Part shown: positions 6,741 to 10,213 of the stretch, piece by piece
Layout of the letters: every line of letters starts with the position of its first letter
How positions within the stretch are numbered: the stretch's first letter is position 1
From: Planctomycetota bacterium
GTDB taxonomy: Bacteria; Planctomycetota; Phycisphaerae; Phycisphaerales; Phycisphaeraceae
Direction: 5' to 3'
Assembly: GCA_029267795.1 (NCBI GenBank)
Contig: JAJUHR010000038.1
Span: 1-10,213 of the forward strand
Length of the DNA: 10,213 bases
The notes under the pieces: model-generated
What the model was told of the DNA's origin: nothing
Database searches by the model: none
What the model saw: only the letters and a program-made list of their open reading frames with translations
Program-made: the position numbers and the translations under genes

Positions 6741-7658
6741 CTAAACGCCGCTCCTGCGGGCGTTGCTTTCCTGCGTGGCTGCCGTGTAGCCGAGCCGCGT
6801 CAGCAAGGGCTGCGTGATGGGCATGGCTTGCTTGAGGATCGTCGGGTCGAGCTCCTCCTCCCACCGGCTGACCGATTGTTTCTGCACGCGCTGTTCGATC
6901 ATCTGCAGGTAGGCGCGATCCGTGGGGATCCCACAGAACGCCGTGATGCGGGCGAAAAACTCCACGGGCTTGGCCACCAATTCCTCGTAACGGATGTTCA
7001 TCCAGGCGTCCGGCGGGAGTTGCTCCAGGTCGCGCAGGGCGCCTTCCACAGCGACGACCCACTGCTTGGCGGCGACCTGCGTAAGGCTCAGGTTCCGTAG
7101 GTCCCGCTTCCAACCGGGGTACCGCAGCCCGAACCACTGGACAGGCTTGTGGGCCACGTACCGCCGGATCACGCCGCCCACCGCCCGCGGCAGGTACGCC
7201 GGCCATTCCCACCAGGGGGTCTCGTGGAGGCGATTCCATAGATGTTGGCGCGTCTCGGCCTGAGCGATCGTGTATGACTCAAAGGTTTCGTACTGTTCCA
7301 GCTGGGAGCGCAGGTTCGCCCGGCCGTCGCGATAGATGTGGATGATTTTGGACTCTGGGAACACCGCGTGGACGAACGGCACCCGCAGGACGTTCATGGG
7401 GCTCTTCTCGATCACCCTGGCTCCGCCGTGGGCCTGCTGGTATCGCAGGAACAACCGGCGGATGCGGCGAACGACCCAGGGCTTGGCGTCCTGAGCGGTT
7501 GCGGCGTCGTGGCGGCGATAGGCGTGGCCGATCCTCCAGACCGTGTTGGGCTCGTACCAGAAGCACGTGCCCGGCGCCGAGCCCAGCAGGCGAACAAGCA
7601 TCGACGTGCCCGACCGAGTCGCTCCAACGACCAACACCGGGGGCTTCAGTTCAGCCAT
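6741..7658 (-). CDS. PAPS-dependent sulfotransferase family protein
   Basis: The product is 305 aa with the signature of the bacterial Sulfotransfer family. GATRSGTSMLVRLL (12-25) is the 5'-phosphosulfate-binding loop. VIEKSPMNVLRV (82-93) follows. KIIHIYRDGRANLRS (104-118) is the 3'-phosphate-binding strand and helix with Arg110 and Ser118. IRYEELVAKP (222-231) is a typical late motif. The expected reaction is transfer of sulfate from PAPS to a hydroxyl or amine, here most likely on a glycan, given the flanking glycosyltransferase and acetyltransferase genes; the acceptor is unknown. No signal peptide or membrane segment is seen, so it would act in the cytoplasm on a precursor. The ATG at 7656-7658 directly precedes the first beta strand, with GGAG eleven bases upstream. 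The frame runs open further upstream, but that stretch lacks homology. Tyrosyl-protein sulfotransferase-like or non-sulfating homologues cannot be excluded. Confidence 0.88.
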   Translation of the reverse strand: MAELKPPVLVVGATRSGTSMLVRLLGSAPGTCFWYEPNTVWRIGHAYRRHDAATAQDAKPWVVRRIRRLFLRYQQAHGGARVIEKSPMNVLRVPFVHAVFPESKIIHIYRDGRANLRSQLEQYETFESYTIAQAETRQHLWNRLHETPWWEWPAYLPRAVGGVIRRYVAHKPVQWFGLRYPGWKRDLRNLSLTQVAAKQWVVAVEGALRDLEQLPPDAWMNIRYEELVAKPVEFFARITAFCGIPTDRAYLQMIEQRVQKQSVSRWEEELDPTILKQAMPITQPLLTRLGYTAATQESNARRSGV

Positions 7659-7812
7659 CGATCCACTTTCTCCGTGCCCGGGGCGTGATCGGCCTCCGAG
7701 GGGCCTCCATTGTAAGGGGTGGCATCGGTGTGCATAGAGACAGGCTGCGGTCAGGCGTGGCGCTGACCCGACAAGTCCTGCCGGCTGCACACGCGAAGCG
7801 AGCGAGTGGGTT
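7659..7812 (-). other. Acetyltransferase-sulfotransferase spacer
   Basis: This 154-base gap within the leftward glycan operon has no gene. It holds a direct repeat of GGCCTCC (7691-7697 and 7702-7708). On the minus strand a TACAAT hexamer (7709-7714) could be a -10 for a secondary promoter of the sulfotransferase, but no -35 lies 16-18 bases upstream. Confidence 0.3.
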
Positions 7813-8418
7813 TTACTGAAGCGGCTTCATCTGACGGGGTTTGATCGCCCTGGCTGGGTTGCCCGCGGCCACGACGCCCGGGGGCACGTCTTTGACCACC
7901 ACGGCTCGGGCCCCGACGACCGAGTTGTTCCCGATCGTGACCCCGGGCCCGATGAACGCACCGGCGCAGACCCACACGCCGTCGCCGATCGTGATGGCCG
8001 ACCGCTGCAAGGGCAGGTGGGGCTGGGTATAGTCGTGCGTGCCAGCGCAGACGTAGACGTCCTGCGACAGGACCGTGTGCCTGCCGATGCTGACCGGTCC
8101 GAGGTTGTAGACTGTCACACCCCCGGAGATGCAACAGTGGTCGGCCATGGTGAGCAGCCAGGGGTGAAAGATTTTGGTCGTGCGGTAGGTATTCGAGGTG
8201 GGGGTCATCTTGGCCCCGAACAGCCGCAGCCAGAACCGCCGCCAAGCGAAGGCGCGTCGCGGGCTCAGCAGGATCAGCGTGCACTGGACCCACTCCCAGA
8301 GGAAGCGCCGAGCGTATTCCCTGGTTGTATAGGGGTACGGCGCGCACAGGTCGAGCCGCTGAAACGGCTCTGCTGACGGCGTCTGGGTCGTCTGAGGATC
8401 AGACTTGATGTCGTACAT
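7813..8418 (-). CDS. WcaF/LacA-like hexapeptide-repeat acetyltransferase
   Basis: The product is 201 aa. Residues about 20-70 (RLDLCAPYPYTTREYARRFLWEWVQ, then SPRRAFAWRRFWLRLFGAK) are the helical N-terminal region seen in colanic-acid-type WcaF acetyltransferases. Residues about 92-190 form a left-handed beta-helix with hexapeptides such as ISGGVTVYNLGPVSIG, SAITIGDGVWVCAGAFIGPGVTIG and SVVGARAVVVKDVPPG, ending with AAGNPARAIKP. His128 in CAGTHDY is the expected catalytic residue. The likely role is O-acetylation of a sugar from acetyl-CoA during exopolysaccharide or O-antigen synthesis; the acceptor is unknown. The ATG at 8416-8418 has no clear Shine-Dalgarno. It is the promoter-proximal gene of the leftward cluster and diverges from the epimerase gene. 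Confidence 0.88.
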   Translation of the reverse strand: MYDIKSDPQTTQTPSAEPFQRLDLCAPYPYTTREYARRFLWEWVQCTLILLSPRRAFAWRRFWLRLFGAKMTPTSNTYRTTKIFHPWLLTMADHCCISGGVTVYNLGPVSIGRHTVLSQDVYVCAGTHDYTQPHLPLQRSAITIGDGVWVCAGAFIGPGVTIGNNSVVGARAVVVKDVPPGVVAAGNPARAIKPRQMKPLQ

Positions 8419-8652
8419 GTCGCTGTGTCACTGAGCCGCCTTCGTCGACCATGAAACCATAGGATTGGGCCGGTAACCACGCAACCCCATCCTGGCTCGC
8501 CACGAGGGCTCCGAACCATCATACCCGCTCGATCCCGTGGCCCCAGCCGTGCGGGTTGCGCGCCGTGATATGATCCGACCGGCCGGAGATTCGGCGTCGG
8601 CATGCGGGGGAGGCGCCGGCTCGCCACCGTCGCGTCTTAGCGGGAGTCGCTC
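8419..8652. promoter_or_regulatory. Divergent promoter region between acetyltransferase and epimerase
   Basis: These 234 bases separate two divergently transcribed glycan genes and hold no gene. Rightward, TGATATGAT (8566-8574) is an extended -10 with TATGAT at 8569-8574, about 80 bases before the epimerase start. Leftward, TATGAT occurs on the minus strand at 8518-8523, about 100 bases before the acetyltransferase start. Neither has a good -35 at 16-18 bases. The two hexamers are 45 bases apart, so one regulator could control both directions. Confidence 0.4.
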
Positions 8653-9621
8653 GTGTCCGACCGCTGCGTGCTGGTTACAGGGGCTGCGGGTTTCATCGGA
8701 TCGCACCTGTGCGAAGCCTTGTTGGCACGGGGTTTCGGCGTCATCGGCCTGGACAACTTTTGTGACTTCTACGACCCGGGCTTGAAGCGCCGCAACGTGG
8801 AGGGCTTGCGGGGGCGGGGACGCTTCGAGCTGATCGAGGCCGACATCCAGAGCCGGCAGCGCCTGCTCGAGCTGTTCGCGAAGCGGCGGCCCGACACGGT
8901 GGTGCACCTGGCTGCGATGGCGGGCGTGCGACCGAGCATCGAGCAACCAGCGTACTACGCAGCGGTCAACGTCACCGGCACGGTGAACGTGCTCGACGCG
9001 GCGGCGGCCCACGGGGTCGAGCGCTTCGTGTTCGCCTCCAGCTCCAGCGTGTACGGCAACAACCCCAGGGTCCCCTTCGCCGAGGACGACCCGGTGGACC
9101 ACCCCATCAGCCCGTACGCCGCCACGAAGAAAGCCGGCGAGCTGATCTGCCACACCTACCACCACCTGCACGGCTTGCCGATCGCGTGCCTGCGCCTGTT
9201 CACCGTGTTCGGCCCACGCCAGCGTCCGGACTTGGCGATCAGCAAGTTCCTGCGGCTGCTGGCGGAAGACCGGCCGATCCCGATCTACGGCGACGGCAGC
9301 ACAAGCCGGGATTACACCTATGTTGACGACATCGTCGCCGGGATTCTGTCCGCGATGGATTGGTGCCACAGCGCGCGGGGGTATGGCGTGTTCAACCTCG
9401 GTGGCAGTTCGCCGGTCACGCTGCGAGAGTTGGTCGAGACGCTCGAGCGCGTGACGGGGCGCAAGGCCCGAGTCCAACCGTTGCCGCCTCAAGCCGGCGA
9501 CGTGGAGCGCACCTGGGCGGACCTATCGCGGAGCAGAGCAGCCCTGGGATACCAGCCCCAGGTGCTGCTGGAACAGGGCATCGCGCAGCAGTGGAAGTGG
9601 TTGTTGGCCCAAGGCGCGTAA
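8653..9621 (+). CDS. NAD-dependent sugar-nucleotide epimerase, UDP-glucuronate 4-epimerase-like
   Basis: This is an extended short-chain dehydrogenase of 322 aa, cytoplasmic. VLVTGAAGFIGSHLCEALL (6-24) carries the GxxGxxG NAD-binding loop. NFCDFYDPGLKRRNVEGL (35-52) resembles UDP-glucuronate 4-epimerases, which carry a similar DYYDP-type loop. HLAAMAGVRPSIEQP (85-99), SSSSVYG (129-135) and SPYAATKK (153-160) follow, with catalytic Tyr155 and Lys159. LFTVFGPRQRPDLAI and SRDYTYVDDIV are the substrate-binding strands. The likely product is UDP-galacturonate from UDP-glucuronate, but a UDP-glucose/GlcNAc epimerase or a dehydratase is possible. The start is GTG at 8653 with GGGAG six bases upstream. 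It would feed a nucleotide sugar to the divergent glycan operon. A REP doublet lies just after the gene. Confidence 0.9.
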   Translation: MSDRCVLVTGAAGFIGSHLCEALLARGFGVIGLDNFCDFYDPGLKRRNVEGLRGRGRFELIEADIQSRQRLLELFAKRRPDTVVHLAAMAGVRPSIEQPAYYAAVNVTGTVNVLDAAAAHGVERFVFASSSSVYGNNPRVPFAEDDPVDHPISPYAATKKAGELICHTYHHLHGLPIACLRLFTVFGPRQRPDLAISKFLRLLAEDRPIPIYGDGSTSRDYTYVDDIVAGILSAMDWCHSARGYGVFNLGGSSPVTLRELVETLERVTGRKARVQPLPPQAGDVERTWADLSRSRAALGYQPQVLLEQGIAQQWKWLLAQGA

Positions 9622-9685
9622 GGCTCGCCCACTGCCCGGCCATCGCGGGAGCACGTCGGAGGGCGCGGCGCGATGCCGTGGATCG

Positions 9686-9745
9686 GTAGGGCGGGCCTTC
9701 GGCCCGCCGAGAGATCGCATGCGGCGGGGCAAAGCCCCGCCCTAC
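9686..9745. repeat. REP doublet (BIME-like) with GTAG-footed hairpins
   Basis: The left unit is GTAG (9686-9689), then GGCGGGCC (9690-9697), loop TTC, and GGCCCGCC (9701-9708). The right unit is its mirror: GGCGGGGC (9723-9730), loop AAA, GCCCCGCC (9734-9741), then CTAC (9742-9745). The stems are 8 bp and perfect. The outer ends GTAGGGCGGG and CCCGCCCTAC are exact reverse complements, so the whole 60 bases can also fold as one long stem. A GTAG foot beside a GC hairpin is the hallmark of REP elements mobilised by REP-associated tyrosine transposases. It lies between two convergent genes, a usual REP location. Confidence 0.8.
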
Positions 9746-9797
9746 TGAGCGGCGGAGGTGGAGCCCCCCCCCACGAATAAGTGCCGCGAATCGCAGC

Positions 9798-10213
9798 CTA
9801 CGGGTTGCTCCCGGGCGGTGATGGGGCGCCGATCGCAGCAGGATCGGGGCGGTACAGCCGGGTGTCCAGGGCCCAGATCTTTTCGGTGAAGCGGCCGCCC
9901 AGGTCGTCTTCCGAACGCTCCCCGTTGGAGTCGGACCGCGCTGCGGCGATCGCCATGTGGGTCTTGGCGTCTAGGTTGTCCAGCAGGCTCACGGCGATGG
10001 CCTCGGGGGTCGCGGGGACCTTCAGCGCCCCGAATTCGAGCTGCCCGTGGTGCGAGAGGACGATGTGCTGCAGGACCATCAGCAGCGGTTCGGGGATCGG
10101 CTGGCCGGCGGCCTGACACTGATCGGCTTTGCGCTGGAGGGTGATCAAGCCGGTGGCCACGTGGCCGACCAGTTGCCCCTGGTCGCTGTAGCCGAAGCCG
10201 CGCTTCCAGGTCA
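9798..10213 (-). CDS. HD-domain 3'-5' exoribonuclease, YhaM-like (N-terminus beyond window)
   Basis: The C-terminal 137 residues are visible; the frame runs off the right edge as WKRGFGYSDQGQLVGHVATG. YhaM-type enzymes degrade RNA (and some single-stranded DNA) from the 3' end, using an N-terminal OB fold (not visible) and a metal-dependent HD domain. Family-typical features present are the QLVGHV opening, LQHIVLSHHGQLEFGALKVPATPEA with the SHHGQ histidines, and LLDNLDAK with the metal-binding aspartates. The early HD pair lies outside the window. The tail after about 30 residues past DAK (GGRFTEKIWALDTRLYRP) is also typical of this family's C-terminus, followed by a Pro/Gly-rich end and a TAG stop. 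It converges on the epimerase, with the REP doublet between. Confidence 0.88.
   Translation of the reverse strand, partial: TWKRGFGYSDQGQLVGHVATGLITLQRKADQCQAAGQPIPEPLLMVLQHIVLSHHGQLEFGALKVPATPEAIAVSLLDNLDAKTHMAIAAARSDSNGERSEDDLGGRFTEKIWALDTRLYRPDPAAIGAPSPPGSNP

Noticed and set aside
6694..7239. Extension of the glycosyltransferase frame into the sulfotransferase gene.
   Set aside because: The overlapping part is out of frame with a well-supported sulfotransferase and encodes low-complexity sequence; the fold begins at 6693.
7659..7790. Extension of the sulfotransferase frame upstream.
   Set aside because: The added residues lack homology, and the phosphosulfate-binding strand starts right after the ATG at 7658.
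8428..9492. A 354-residue open frame on the minus strand across the epimerase.
   Set aside because: Antisense to a clear epimerase with intact motifs; the composition is that of a shadow frame.
9764..9772. Run of nine C bases between the REP doublet and the YhaM-like gene.
   Set aside because: It lies in non-coding sequence after both stop codons, so slippage would not switch any gene; it may also be a sequencing or assembly weak point.
1..10213. Search for CRISPR arrays, insertion sequences, toxin-antitoxin pairs, phage genes or defence systems.
   Set aside because: No regularly spaced repeats, transposase, integrase or defence-type genes are seen; all substantial genes fall into envelope synthesis, protein turnover or RNA decay.

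Overview
This is a high-GC bacterial window from a Gram-negative-type, LPS-making organism. The best guess is a member of the Planctomycetota, possibly Phycisphaerae. This is inference, based on the fused LpxC-FabZ protein, a Skp/OmpH-lpxD-lpxC/fabZ-lpxA arrangement, the small coiled-coil protein beside clpP, and a WcaF-like/sulfotransferase/WaaE-like glycan cluster. No rRNA, tRNA or phylogenetic marker is present to prove it.

Layout. (1) 1-999, minus strand: the 5' part of clpP (cut by the window edge), and upstream of it a 96-residue coiled-coil protein of unknown function with a good intrinsic terminator between the two. (2) 1000-1552: a 553-base non-coding divergent region whose 1050-1250 part is strikingly AT-rich and full of dyad symmetries. 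(3) 1553-5810, plus strand: the outer-membrane/lipid A block ompH(skp)-lpxD-lpxC/fabZ-lpxA. It encodes a periplasmic chaperone for outer-membrane proteins and the first three dedicated enzymes of lipid A synthesis. The FabZ dehydratase, which supplies acyl-ACP to the same precursor pool, is fused to LpxC. (4) 5863-8418, minus strand and convergent with lpxA: a three-gene surface-glycan operon of WcaF-like acetyltransferase, PAPS-type sulfotransferase and WaaE/KdtX-like family 2 glycosyltransferase. (5) 8653-9621, plus strand and divergent from that operon: a UDP-glucuronate-4-epimerase-like sugar-nucleotide epimerase. (6) 9686-9745: a REP doublet (BIME-like) of two GTAG-footed hairpins in inverted orientation. 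(7) 9798-10213, minus strand: the C-terminal part of an HD-domain YhaM-like 3'-5' exoribonuclease, cut by the right edge.

The central theme is outer-envelope building. LpxA, LpxC and LpxD with FabZ make acylated UDP-GlcN. OmpH escorts outer-membrane proteins. The neighbouring glycan genes (epimerase, glycosyltransferase, acetyltransferase, sulfotransferase) plausibly build and decorate a core or surface polysaccharide, perhaps a sulfated one. I found no clearly novel multi-gene system. The items most worth following up are the lipid A/sulfotransferase juxtaposition, the REP doublet, and the AT-rich regulatory island.
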